Assembly (NCBI GenBank): GCA_963761705.1
Contig: CAVXHK010000001.1
Location: forward strand, 1 to 64,000
Length of the DNA: 64,000 nt
Reading direction: 5' to 3'
DNA from: CAVVKW01 sp963761705
GTDB lineage: Bacteria; Verrucomicrobiota; Verrucomicrobiia; Chthoniobacterales; JAATET01
Shown: positions 43,714-52,085 of the stretch, in pieces
Numbering within the stretch: position 1 is the first letter of the stretch
Layout: each line of letters begins with the position of its first letter
Made by a program: the position numbers and the translations under genes
The notes under the pieces: model-generated
What the model was told of the DNA's origin: nothing
The model's input: only the letters and a program-made list of their open reading frames with translations
The model's database searches: none

Positions 43714-45681
43714 CTAAAGTTCTCGCTGGAGGAGCTTGGCAGACAATCGATCTATCCCCTCGTTGGCAATGCGACTCGCCGGGTATTGCCGCTGTGCATT
43801 GACATACCAAGTGAGACTGAACCCGTCTTCGTCTTTGGACTCGGCATCGCGGGCTTTGTTGATCGCGCTCACAAATTCAGCGCTACGAGAGGCCAAATCG
43901 GCGCGAAGTTTGTTCAGCTTCCGATCATCTGGAAGATTGTCGGAAGCGAGTTCGATGGCTTCCCATGCACCAAACGAGTCGCCATTCATCATCATGACGC
44001 TCGCCTTCTCGGATGCGATTTCAGCATCCCGGATTGACTCGAGAGCCTTTTTCAAGGCTGCCTCTCGGTCGGGATCTCCCGCTACAGCAGGAGCAAAACC
44101 AAGCTGCTTGTCGAAAATTGCTCGATAGTTCTCGTCCTTCACTAACCGGTCAAATTCTTCGAGAGACTGAGATTTTATGTCCTGCGTGTCGAAAAACGTA
44201 AGCGCTTTGTCCTCCAAATCAGGGTTACCTGGCCAAGCCTTGGCGGCCGCCTGGAACTCATCCATCGCCAATTGCAAATCTCCCTGTTGCGCAGCCAGCT
44301 TTGCTTTCCCCAGCCGCATTTTACTCTCCAACTTAACAGCGTTTACTATTGCCATCGGCTTGGTTGTGTCGAAATCAGAAGCGGATGACTTAATATCGCC
44401 GAGCAAGGTTTCGAGCGCTCCAAAATCGCGGGCCTCGATCAAGTTGCGCATTTGGTCCAGCTTCTGGATGAAATCGGCCGATTTTTCCTTGAGAGGACGT
44501 TCGAGACCGAGAACAGCAACGTTCATCTCATTGACCATGAACGCCTGCCGAAGGCTATCCGTAGCACCCGCGAGTTGGCCGCGCTCGAGCTTGTAACGGA
44601 AAACATCGACAGAATTCTTCACGTCGCGATTGATCTCAAGTGAAGCGGAAACCTGCTCTGCCATCGCAGGTGGGTAGTCCCCTTCTTGAAAAACCTTCCG
44701 ATAGAAATCTCCCGCCAGAACAACATGATTGAGTCGACCGCTGTTGTAGAGTGTCGAGATAAAGGCTGCGAAATCGGATTTCGCCTGCTCAAACATGCTC
44801 TCCTGCTTTAACTGATTGAATTTGATCTTTGCGTTCAATTCCAGCGAGCGAAGGTATTCTTCTGTCATCTGGAGCCGACCTTCCAAGCCTTCAATGCTGG
44901 GCGGTGTAGGTGCCGCCGAAGCCGGATTCTGGACCTGCGGAACATTCCCTCCCCCGTTCTGCTGATTTTGCTGGTTCTGTTGATTCTGTCTCGTGCGTCC
45001 ACCGGCTGAGTTCAGTCTACGCTGGTATTCGAGCTGCCTCTCAAGGACATCCTCGGAAATAAGGTCGGCGTTGCGGTTCGCCGCCGATGCTTGATCCCTC
45101 AACGCTGTGTTGCGTTGATCAATTCGCCTGCTCGCGGTCCCAGCCGTCCAGATGGACTCGATTCGATTCGCCAACTCCCGACTGATTCCCGCGTCAATCA
45201 CCCCGTAATCGGATAGATTATAGAGTTGTTTCCAGCCTTCAAAGACGTCGCCTTCTCGCAGGAGTTCTGAAATTTGGGACATCTGAGCGAAGTAGGCATT
45301 GAGAACCTCTTGGGATACTTCCTTTGAACTCAGGTAACGATCAAAGCGCGCCCGAATCTCTGGATCCTCCTCTCGCGGTATACCTACAGCGTCTTCAGCC
45401 ACAGCCTTTGATTCTGCCCGTTCACCTGTGAGCATGGCCTTCTCTCCTGCACTTCCCTCCTCAGGTTTACGGTTATAGAGATACTCCAGAGCCGCCGAAG
45501 TGTCCGACTTACCTGCGACAGCTTCAACCGGGTTTGCAGGCGTCTCTGCTGAATTTGGACTCGCAGCCGGAGCTGGAGGTTCCGGTGAATTCACAGACGG
45601 CTCGACGGCATCTTGACCGAAGGCCGCTGAAGCAGCCATTGCGCAGAAAAGCAGGCTAGTTTTTCCGAATTGTGTTCGCAT
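43714..45681 (-). CDS. Exported TPR/coiled-coil-rich protein, 655 aa
   Basis: The product has a signal peptide (KTSLLFCAMAASAAFG) and a Pro/Ala-rich linker, then a long helical region with TPR-like repeats (for example KLAAQQGDLQLAMDEFQAAAKAWPGNPDLEDKALTFFD and AWEAIELASDNLPDDRKLNKLRADLASRSAEFV). A Gln/Asn run (about 235-245) interrupts it. It probably scaffolds protein contacts in the periplasm. The gene overlaps the TM-protein gene by 26 bp and is followed 17 bp later by the ABC exporter gene. No specific family is recognised. Confidence 0.7.
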   Translation of the reverse strand: MRTQFGKTSLLFCAMAASAAFGQDAVEPSVNSPEPPAPAASPNSAETPANPVEAVAGKSDTSAALEYLYNRKPEEGSAGEKAMLTGERAESKAVAEDAVGIPREEDPEIRARFDRYLSSKEVSQEVLNAYFAQMSQISELLREGDVFEGWKQLYNLSDYGVIDAGISRELANRIESIWTAGTASRRIDQRNTALRDQASAANRNADLISEDVLERQLEYQRRLNSAGGRTRQNQQNQQNQQNGGGNVPQVQNPASAAPTPPSIEGLEGRLQMTEEYLRSLELNAKIKFNQLKQESMFEQAKSDFAAFISTLYNSGRLNHVVLAGDFYRKVFQEGDYPPAMAEQVSASLEINRDVKNSVDVFRYKLERGQLAGATDSLRQAFMVNEMNVAVLGLERPLKEKSADFIQKLDQMRNLIEARDFGALETLLGDIKSSASDFDTTKPMAIVNAVKLESKMRLGKAKLAAQQGDLQLAMDEFQAAAKAWPGNPDLEDKALTFFDTQDIKSQSLEEFDRLVKDENYRAIFDKQLGFAPAVAGDPDREAALKKALESIRDAEIASEKASVMMMNGDSFGAWEAIELASDNLPDDRKLNKLRADLASRSAEFVSAINKARDAESKDEDGFSLTWYVNAQRQYPASRIANEGIDRLSAKLLQREL

Positions 45682-46147
45682 AGATCAGTCCTCCCTCTTT
45701 CACTTCAAATTCACCAACATAGCTCTGGCCCTTCGTAAAATAGACCTGTGCGAATGTCGCAGGGATCATAACTACAATCGGATGGGGATCGTCCCGGAGA
45801 GTGAAAACCATCAAGCGGCCAATCCCTTCCTTCCATCCAAGATCATTTTCGACGCGAACGTCCGCACGGAATTTGAGACCAGCTACCGATTTGTAGCTAT
45901 CCAGATACTTGGAAACGGGAAACGGCTCCAGAGTTCTCAGGGGGTCATTGAGAAGTTGGACAAGAAAGAATCCTCCGACTACGAGCATTATCGCAAGGAT
46001 CGAGCCGAGGGTGATCCACAATGGAAGTGACTTTTTCCGCCGACTTCGCCGCGGCGCAAGACTTTCGGCATCGGAAAACGGCGAAGCTACCGGTTCACCT
46101 GTCGGTTCAGTAAGGGGCTGCTCTTGCATCGAGCGCGTATCCTCCAC
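45656..46147 (-). CDS. Single-pass membrane protein with extracytoplasmic domain
   Basis: The 163-aa protein has a cytoplasmic charged N-terminus (SLAPRRSRRKKSLP), one membrane helix (LWITLGSILAIMLVVGGFFLVQLL, about 43-66), and an extracytoplasmic beta-rich domain (ADVRVENDLGWKEGIGRLMVFTLRDDPHPIVVMIPATFAQVYFTKGQSYVGEFEV). It is the first gene of the TM-TPR-ABC unit. It may anchor the TPR protein near the exporter. No family is recognised. Confidence 0.65.
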   Translation of the reverse strand: MEDTRSMQEQPLTEPTGEPVASPFSDAESLAPRRSRRKKSLPLWITLGSILAIMLVVGGFFLVQLLNDPLRTLEPFPVSKYLDSYKSVAGLKFRADVRVENDLGWKEGIGRLMVFTLRDDPHPIVVMIPATFAQVYFTKGQSYVGEFEVKEGGLIYANTIRKN

Positions 46148-46553
46148 AGTTACGCCCCAATTTCAAGATAATCCACCTAAGGGATCAGGCAAGTGCCGTA
46201 ACGATGGTAGAAATACGCCTCTTCGAAACGCAGCAACCAACTCTTTTCCCGAGACGCAAGATAATCCGTTACACGCCACGGCCAATCTGACCGGAAACAC
46301 ACCGGCGTAACTACCGTTATCGAGCTTGTTGCATCTACTTTGGGGAGCGGAGCAATTTCGATGCCCTTACCAAGCGGGAGATCCGAGAATCGACGTGAAT
46401 TACGTTCGCTACGAAGTTGAGGTAATCCCACGATTGGGGGGATATCCCCAAACTCGTGTCAATCGGACGATTGTCCGCTGGATTTTCATCAACACGAATG
46501 AATCCAGACTGTCGCAGTATTTTCGAACGCGTGTTCTTAAGCCGCCAGCTCAG
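46148..46553. other. Intergenic stretch, possible gene fragment at 46177-46431 (minus)
   Basis: A minus-strand frame at 46177-46431 gives a fairly protein-like C-terminus (VTPVCFRSDWPWRVTDYLASREKSWLLRFEEAYFYHRYGTCLIP) without a good start or partner. It may be the tail of a degraded gene. Nothing else is recognised here. Confidence 0.35.
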
Positions 46554-47390
46554 TTATTGGCCGGTGCCGCAACGTCGCATTGTTATCTCCCCTATATCAG
46601 AAATCTTGAGATATACTTTTGCGCCCAGGCCCTTAGACCTCTGGGAACGCCCCAGGACTAATGCGTAGGCGCCGTTGATGTCATCGACCTCCGAGAAACG
46701 AAAACGCTCAAGGAGACGTTCAACAAAACTACTTGGTATGCAGAGACTCATATCGTGCTTTCCTCCGCTATTAAGCCACAGCACTTTTGAATCAGGTGAG
46801 AGCTTTGCGTCGACGACCACTCCCCAGTAACCGCGATATAATCCCATATGCTGCTGCTGCACGCTTAAGAGTGGCACGAAGAACTCGCTAACAGGAATGC
46901 TTGCATGCCCCTTAAGCTCCAAGACCTGAGCTGAGTTACAGAACGCCGGGTTTACAATTAAGGTGTCAAGCAAAGAACTCAATCTTCGTTTCATAGCGGC
47001 CCGACGTTTCTCCGGTCCCACAAATCTTCCTCGGCGCGCACTCGCTGGCTCAGCGGCGGCTTCTACTGATTGGTGTCTGAGTGCGGTGCTTCCAAACATC
47101 AGATCAACGACTATCCTTTCCCCATTGTTCTCCAAGATGGCTTCTGATCCGACGCCGCTGATACGGTCCTTCACCTCTTCCGCAACGAGATACTTACAGT
47201 TTGGACGATGCGGACGAGCCCCGAAGCAAGCACCTTGCCCGCTCGTGGAACCTTTTCGATAGAAGGCAGGATTTCCGCAACCAACGCACTGCAACTTCAC
47301 TCGATATCGTGCTAGCTGGGACGCCGATAAGCGTGAGAACTCGTGTGCAGAATAGATTTGGCTATTTTCTAAACATCGCGCGTTATCCAT
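46554..47390 (-). CDS. Unknown protein with N-terminal Cys-rich (zinc-binding) motif
   Basis: The 278-aa product from the ATG at 47390 has a Cys-rich stretch (LQCVGCGNPAFYRKGSTSGQGACFGARPHRPNC, about residues 30-62), probably a treble-clef or zinc-knuckle site. A basic linker and a longer alpha/beta part ending GAKVYLKISDIGEI follow. The frame is open for 63 more codons upstream without protein-like content. It is divergent from the small gene at 47472. Zinc motif plus basic linker suggests DNA or RNA contact, but no family is recognised. Confidence 0.6.
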   Translation of the reverse strand: MDNARCLENSQIYSAHEFSRLSASQLARYRVKLQCVGCGNPAFYRKGSTSGQGACFGARPHRPNCKYLVAEEVKDRISGVGSEAILENNGERIVVDLMFGSTALRHQSVEAAAEPASARRGRFVGPEKRRAAMKRRLSSLLDTLIVNPAFCNSAQVLELKGHASIPVSEFFVPLLSVQQQHMGLYRGYWGVVVDAKLSPDSKVLWLNSGGKHDMSLCIPSSFVERLLERFRFSEVDDINGAYALVLGRSQRSKGLGAKVYLKISDIGEITMRRCGTGQ

Positions 47391-47471
47391 GTGTTTGTGA
47401 GCAAGTGTGCATTTTGAGGATACGGGCGCGGGTGACAAGCTTTTCAATGTGGCATGCTGGTATCTTGTCGA

Positions 47472-47750
47472 ATGTCGAAAAATCATAACATCACCATATC
47501 CGTGGCGGCAGAAGTTTTTGCTCGCGTCGTGATTCCATCTGAACTCGCTGGTCAATTTGACAAACTTTTTACCCGGCACCTAAGGCGCAATGTCAAACTG
47601 GAAGAAGATCCTTCCATCGATTTGGAAGTTTTTGAAGAACTCCTTGGGGATGCTTTTTCGGGGAACTCAATTGCCACGTTTCTACGACGTGTGCATGACC
47701 AACTCCCGTTTGGATTGTCTCGGGTAATTTTTTACATGAAAGACCAATAG
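47472..47750 (+). CDS. Hypothetical protein, 92 aa
   Basis: The product from the ATG at 47472 begins MSKNHNITISVAAEVFARVV and is a compact alpha/beta protein with an acidic middle (EEDPSIDLEVFEELLGDAF). It is divergent from the zinc-motif gene and sits upstream of the ISL3 element. No family or function is recognised. Confidence 0.5.
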   Translation: MSKNHNITISVAAEVFARVVIPSELAGQFDKLFTRHLRRNVKLEEDPSIDLEVFEELLGDAFSGNSIATFLRRVHDQLPFGLSRVIFYMKDQ

Positions 47751-47921
47751 ACTACTTTGCACTCTGCGAACCATCCTTGTAGGCCCGCAATTTTGTCAGA
47801 TCAATGATCTGAAATTTCACGCACGCTACTATGGTGACTACACTGGCCACAGTTAGATTTCCGAAGGCTCTTGCGGGATTATAGTAGGCGATGGGGTTTC
47901 TTCAGGCATGCTCCCTAAAAG

Positions 47922-49275
47922 GGCTCTTCGCTATTTCGAGTGGGTTTACAGAGTGGGCCTGAAAGGTGGGATTTGAAGGTCGAGTTGACCGGCTTTGAGG
48001 TAGGCCATGGTTTGGAAGTTGCGGAGGGATCGGTATCCACGAGCCAATCGTTTGGCGAGTTGAAGTAACCCATTGATGGCCTCGATGGCGCCATTGGTGA
48101 CGCGGGTTTTGAGGAAGGCGACGATTCCCTTCCAGTGCCGCTGGATGGAGCAAGCCAGCTTGCGGAAGGGTTCGAGCCGACTGAGTTTGGCGCTCTTGCA
48201 CCACCATCGTAGGCTTTCTTCATCTTCTCCGGCGAGGATGTCCTGAAGGGTTTCGCGCAGACCCAACGCGCGACCGAGTTTGGGATGGAGGCGGATCAGA
48301 TTGCGGCGTTCGGCTTGCTGAGCTTCTGTTCGGCTCCATGAGTTGCCCCGCAAGGCCCAGAGTGCTCCGCTCAGATCGGCTCCCTGCCGGGCGATCATCT
48401 TGCGCACCCGATCGCAAGCCTGCCCGGCCATCATCATGAGATGGAAGCGATCGAAGACGACCTCTGCCCACGGGAAGCTTTCCCTGGCCCCTTTCTGGTA
48501 AGCCTCGCTCATGTCCATACTGATGAGGCGGATCTGTTCGGGGCAGGCTTGGTGGGCGGGCAACTCTTTGGCGAAATCAGCCAGAGCTTGAGCGCTGCGA
48601 CCTTCGACCATGAGCAAGAGTTGATGGGTGTCGGCGTCGATGATGTTGGTCACGTAACGATGCCCCCGGCGTGAACTCGTCTCATCAACGCAAATCCGCG
48701 TGACTTCCGACCAACTTTCCCGGGCATGAGCACTTTCCACGTAATGTTGGGCCACGCGCCAGAGTCGGGTATCCTGTTCACCGAGGGTTTCGGCCACCGC
48801 GCTCATGGACATCTCCCGAGCCAGCAAAATCGTCAACGCCTCGAACAGAAGGGTGAAACCGCTCCCGCTTCGCGCCCACGGAACCTGGGCCTGCAACACT
48901 CCATGTTCCGGACAATCCACCCTCGGAACTCTCGCCCGCAACAAACATTCATACTGGAAGAAATCCAGATGCCTCCACTCCTTGCTCACGCTGTCATGGG
49001 TCCCACAACGCTGCCCACACTGCGGACTCGCAAACCGTTCTCCACGAGCGAAATCGAGTTCCAAGAGTAGCCGTTTGGGGTCACCTGCAAATTCGCATCG
49101 CTCCACTTTCCAGCCTTCATCCAACGCCAATGCCGCGGTAAACAGTGATTCGGGTGTCATCCTTGGACTCTGATCCCCGACTATGGGCTGCCTCAAGTCG
49201 CTTCCCAACCCGCTCGGCCCAATTCAACCTCGCGTCGTTTGCTCCCTGCCTACCCACTCATTTCAGCGAAGAGCC
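47922..49275 (-). mobile_element. ISL3-family insertion sequence
   Basis: The ends GGCTCTTCGCTATTTCGAGTGGG (left, continuing GTTT) and, read inward, GGCTCTTCGCTGAAATGAGTGGG (right) form imperfect inverted repeats of the ISL3 type. No clean 8-bp duplication was found in the flanks, so one flank may have been rearranged. Confidence 0.8.
47946..49160 (-). CDS. ISL3-family transposase
   Basis: The 404-aa protein from the ATG at 49160 has the N-terminal zinc-finger-like part of ISL3 transposases (FASPQCGQRCGTHDSVSKEWRHLDFFQYECLLRARVPRVDCPEHG). The catalytic core follows with VTRICVDETSSRRGHRYVTNIIDADT, ISMDMSEAYQKGARESFPWAEVVFDRFHLM and the late TRVTNGAIEAINGLLQLAKRLARGYRSL. A further in-frame start exists at 49208. 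The gene fills the element and looks intact. Confidence 0.88.
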   Translation of the reverse strand: MTPESLFTAALALDEGWKVERCEFAGDPKRLLLELDFARGERFASPQCGQRCGTHDSVSKEWRHLDFFQYECLLRARVPRVDCPEHGVLQAQVPWARSGSGFTLLFEALTILLAREMSMSAVAETLGEQDTRLWRVAQHYVESAHARESWSEVTRICVDETSSRRGHRYVTNIIDADTHQLLLMVEGRSAQALADFAKELPAHQACPEQIRLISMDMSEAYQKGARESFPWAEVVFDRFHLMMMAGQACDRVRKMIARQGADLSGALWALRGNSWSRTEAQQAERRNLIRLHPKLGRALGLRETLQDILAGEDEESLRWWCKSAKLSRLEPFRKLACSIQRHWKGIVAFLKTRVTNGAIEAINGLLQLAKRLARGYRSLRNFQTMAYLKAGQLDLQIPPFRPTL

Positions 49276-49446
49276 ATGAAAACAGCCTCTCGCCGAACGA
49301 GAGATGGCAGTAGCCGATATCATGGCAAGTAAATCCACAAAACGTTTTGACAAGTTTTTGGCTTCAGCTACCGTGCTCGACCCTGCTGGGAGCAGACGCA
49401 AATTTCCCTTGACATCTCAACAACCTGACTCATACACACATTCCCT

Positions 49447-49695
49447 GTGATCACACCAAAACCAGTTGATTTCGCCGCCAATGATTTGATTGTCGAAGGA
49501 CCGCTTCCTTCAGTTTCGAACGGTCCTTCTGAAATGTTCAATATCCCGAACCCTCCGTCTGATGTGGATGATACCGTGACAGATATTGAGGCGATTGCAG
49601 CACTGAATCGGCATTCATTAACGTCGCGCAGACAATTTGAAACGCTTTCGGCGAGCGTTCAATCCGCCGCTCGTTCACGGCAGGTCGCAGCTTAG
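49447..49695 (+). CDS. Hypothetical protein, 82 aa
   Basis: The frame starts with GTG at 49447 and encodes a Pro/Asp-rich N-terminus followed by a helix (IEAIAALNRHSLTSRRQFETLSASVQSAARSRQ). It lies 15 bp before the 242-aa unknown gene on the same strand, so the two may form an operon. No family is recognised. Confidence 0.45.
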   Translation: MITPKPVDFAANDLIVEGPLPSVSNGPSEMFNIPNPPSDVDDTVTDIEAIAALNRHSLTSRRQFETLSASVQSAARSRQVAA

Positions 49696-49710
49696 CGCTT
49701 CGGTTTTTAG

Positions 49711-50439
49711 ATGGGGTTGTTGTCGTCTGGCCCGGTAGTCACTGATGTAGTCCAAGTGCGCAAAACTGCGCATCTCGTTCAGAGCTGGTGGAACCAATAT
49801 CGGGCTCCTGTGTATGGATTGAATCTTCGGATTTCTCATGCAGAGTTGCTGAAGTGCTGTGAAATAGGGCACTCTCTATTTGAGGGGCGATTTTTTTCTC
49901 AGCCGCCTGGTCCATTTAAACGTGCCGCTGCGTTCGTGGTGATTACGCGGCTAAATCCGTTTTTCGATTTTCTCCCGGTTTCGGCGGAAGCAATTGAATA
50001 TGTTCCCACGACCTTGCGGGAGAAACAAGAATGGACGGCTCGTATAGTTACTTTGACCATTCCGATTGTGCTTCGGAGAACCTACGCCGAAATCAACGGA
50101 GAGCGGGCACAGTTGACCGGATGGAATGGATTTCCTTCTCTCCACTACAAACTGGAATTTCTAGCGTGGGTTCGATGGCTTGATTCATTCGAGCAATATA
50201 GAACGGTCATGCCAGCTCGTGAATGGTATGACTTCTGTGAACGCCGTCTGGCACGTATGGTAATGGCGTTGTCTTTGATGATCGAGGGATGCTATTACCA
50301 CAGGCCAACTACGGCTGAAGAAGATGACATTTGCGGCAGAACTGAGTCGTGCCTTGCAAACTTGGAGAATGACATGTCTCTTCTGACCGATTGTTTCTAC
50401 GACGTTGTGATGGAAGAGCATTCACCTGGATTTGATTGA
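49711..50439 (+). CDS. Unknown protein, 242 aa
   Basis: The product is mostly helical, with no signal peptide or long membrane helix; a moderately hydrophobic stretch is at FVVITRLNPFFDFLPV. Several Trp, Tyr and Arg residues (SWWNQYRAPVYGLNLRI, LEFLAWVRWLDSFEQYRTVMPAREWYDFCERRL) suggest a compact fold. No family is recognised. It follows the 82-aa gene closely and precedes the HNH region. Confidence 0.55.
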   Translation: MGLLSSGPVVTDVVQVRKTAHLVQSWWNQYRAPVYGLNLRISHAELLKCCEIGHSLFEGRFFSQPPGPFKRAAAFVVITRLNPFFDFLPVSAEAIEYVPTTLREKQEWTARIVTLTIPIVLRRTYAEINGERAQLTGWNGFPSLHYKLEFLAWVRWLDSFEQYRTVMPAREWYDFCERRLARMVMALSLMIEGCYYHRPTTAEEDDICGRTESCLANLENDMSLLTDCFYDVVMEEHSPGFD

Positions 50440-50616
50440 GTGCGAGGAGGTAAATGAGCCGGTAAAACTACCGGTGGAGTCCGTTCAGCCAGTTTAGGTT
50501 ACAAAAGGCAAAGTCTCCTGCCGCGGCAAATTCACATGGTCTCCGCTCTGTTTTGAAATGATATAAAATTACGATCCAGTGCCCTAGACGTAGAATCTCC
50601 TCGCTCGGCTGACCGC

Positions 50617-50817
50617 ATGGAAGACACCCGGATCGTCGCAGAGGGGATGACTCGCGCGTTTCCCGCTTACTCACGGAGTTGGGTAGCACTCGCCCGGATT
50701 CACGCAGCCAGCGGAAGGACTGCTGACGCGAAGGAGGGGATGGGAACGGCATTCAAACTATCGCCTGATATCCGCCTCGAAACGCTCGACGATTCTGATT
50801 TTGCGGACGGCTGGTGA
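50617..50817 (+). pseudogene. TPR-like gene fragment
   Basis: The 66-aa frame reads like one TPR hairpin (FPAYSRSWVALARIHAASGRTADAKEGMGTAFKLSP) and a tail. It has no N-terminal context and overlaps the HNH gene on the other strand, so it is probably the remnant of a longer tetratricopeptide protein. Confidence 0.35.
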
Positions 50818-51356
50818 CCCAGCCCCGCCTCGCGGAACTTCCGCAGGGTATCAGCTTGGCGCTGCCTCATGCCATCGCTCTTCTTCATGTTGAGCTTCAG
50901 CGGCATCAACTCGAGGTTCGCCAGGACGGTGTCGAACTCTGGATGGATCGAACGGGGGATGATGTGGTCAACGCTGAGAATGTCGCCCGCGTAGGGACCA
51001 TTGCGGACCGTGGGTGCCCGACCGCGCCGCACCAACTTCATTCCCTCCTCGTCCGTGCATCCGAGTTTGGTTTTAATGTCGAGATTGCGGAGAATTGCGG
51101 CAGACGTGAGCGCACCGCGTTCGTCGTTCCAGCCGATCCGCTGCATTGTTGCTGCCATGACGCGGGCCGGGTTATGTCCCTGACGCCTCGCAGTCTCAAG
51201 CCAATAGACGATTTTCCGCACCCTGGGATTCGCTCCGCGTTCAGAGAGCGTGGCGAGCTTTGCCGGGTCGCAGAGCGGGACAAGGATTTCCTCGACTAGC
51301 TGGGCATGGACGAATAGCGGAATAGCAAACAAGACCGCGAGAAAAGCCGATTTCAT
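50700..51356 (-). CDS. Exported HNH-endonuclease-like protein
   Basis: The 218-aa product has a signal peptide (MKSAFLAVLFAIPLFVHA) and an HNH-type site: LSVDHIIPRSIHPEFDTVLANLELMPLKLNMKKSD, with Asp130-His131 and the central Asn of ANLEL in the usual order. Export suggests a periplasmic or secreted nuclease, for example in nutrient scavenging or against competitors or incoming DNA. The last 30 residues overlap the TPR-like fragment on the other strand and may be non-native. No immunity gene is recognised nearby. Confidence 0.7.
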   Translation of the reverse strand: MKSAFLAVLFAIPLFVHAQLVEEILVPLCDPAKLATLSERGANPRVRKIVYWLETARRQGHNPARVMAATMQRIGWNDERGALTSAAILRNLDIKTKLGCTDEEGMKLVRRGRAPTVRNGPYAGDILSVDHIIPRSIHPEFDTVLANLELMPLKLNMKKSDGMRQRQADTLRKFREAGLGHQPSAKSESSSVSRRISGDSLNAVPIPSFASAVLPLAA

Positions 51357-51485
51357 CGAGTTGTGAAGTCCGCTGATGCCATCCCGCCGTCAAGATTGAA
51401 AACTGAGCGCGCAGGATGGCCATGCACTCGCAGCGGGTCGCGGGGGTAGATAAAACTTCCCGCAAGAATCCGCAAGCCCCCGCGT

Positions 51486-51647
51486 ATGGTGAAGGTGATG
51501 GAAGAGATAACGAAGATTCCGCAGCCTGGGATATTGTTCGCGAGCCCGAAAAAACCGATGCACAACGGGTTCGACGAGCTTCTGAAGATGGATCGGGCGG
51601 ACGAGATGCCAGTCGAGATGTGGCCGGAACAGTTCGGCCCGAGTTAG
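51486..51647 (+). CDS. Short hypothetical protein, 53 aa
   Basis: The frame from the ATG at 51486 encodes MVKVMEEITKIPQPGILFASPKKPMHNGFDELLKMDRADEM..., more protein-like than the overlapping frames. It may be the remnant of a larger gene. No ribosome-binding site or family is recognised. Confidence 0.3.
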   Translation: MVKVMEEITKIPQPGILFASPKKPMHNGFDELLKMDRADEMPVEMWPEQFGPS

Positions 51648-51830
51648 GCGTATCGGATACTGAAGTCGGTCGTGAGGGACTGGAGGGCCGGATATGGGAA
51701 CCGGCGGAGAAACTTCCGAAGGACCTCGATATCTGCCAAGTAATGCGCGTGTGCCCCTTTGGGTTTGAGCACCTCGCGCGGCGCTGAAGTTCAAAAATGG
51801 GTCACTGGTTCTCACGTTCCCGGCCATTTC

Positions 51831-52006
51831 TTTCTCAAAATCAAGGGAATCTGAGGATGGCATTTGCTGCGCAGATTACTCGAAAAGCGCCCGGTAGATC
51901 GGTGATTGTGAGAATTCCACCAAACCGGAGCCCTGTATCTATGAGGATTTCTCAGATTCAACGATCACGTTTCTCAGTTTCCAGTATCAAAACTTTCTCA
52001 GAATCA
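51831..52006. repeat. Four TTTCTCAgAaTCA-like repeats upstream of the KAP gene
   Basis: Copies start at 51831 (TTTCTCAAAATCA), 51948 (TTTCTCAGATTCA), 51970 (TTTCTCAGTTTCC) and 51994 (TTTCTCAGAATCA). The last three are spaced 22 and 24 bp, about two helical turns. They end 80 bp before the KAP start codon and could be an operator array. Confidence 0.55.
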
Positions 52007-52085
52007 GTGATCCTCGACAGTTCCAGCATAGATCATTCGCAGGGATGGGTAGACACCCGCACCGCAGAGCCACTATGATTTTCGG

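Noticed and set aside
47922..49275. 8-bp target duplication for the ISL3 element
   Set aside because: The flanks (CCTAAAAG and ATGAAAAC) share only a partial A-rich match, so no duplication is claimed.
51390..51863. Long minus-strand and plus-strand frames over the HNH-KAP gap
   Set aside because: Both give Pro/Arg/His- or Glu/Gly/Asp-rich products without family features; only the 53-aa frame at 51486 seemed protein-like.
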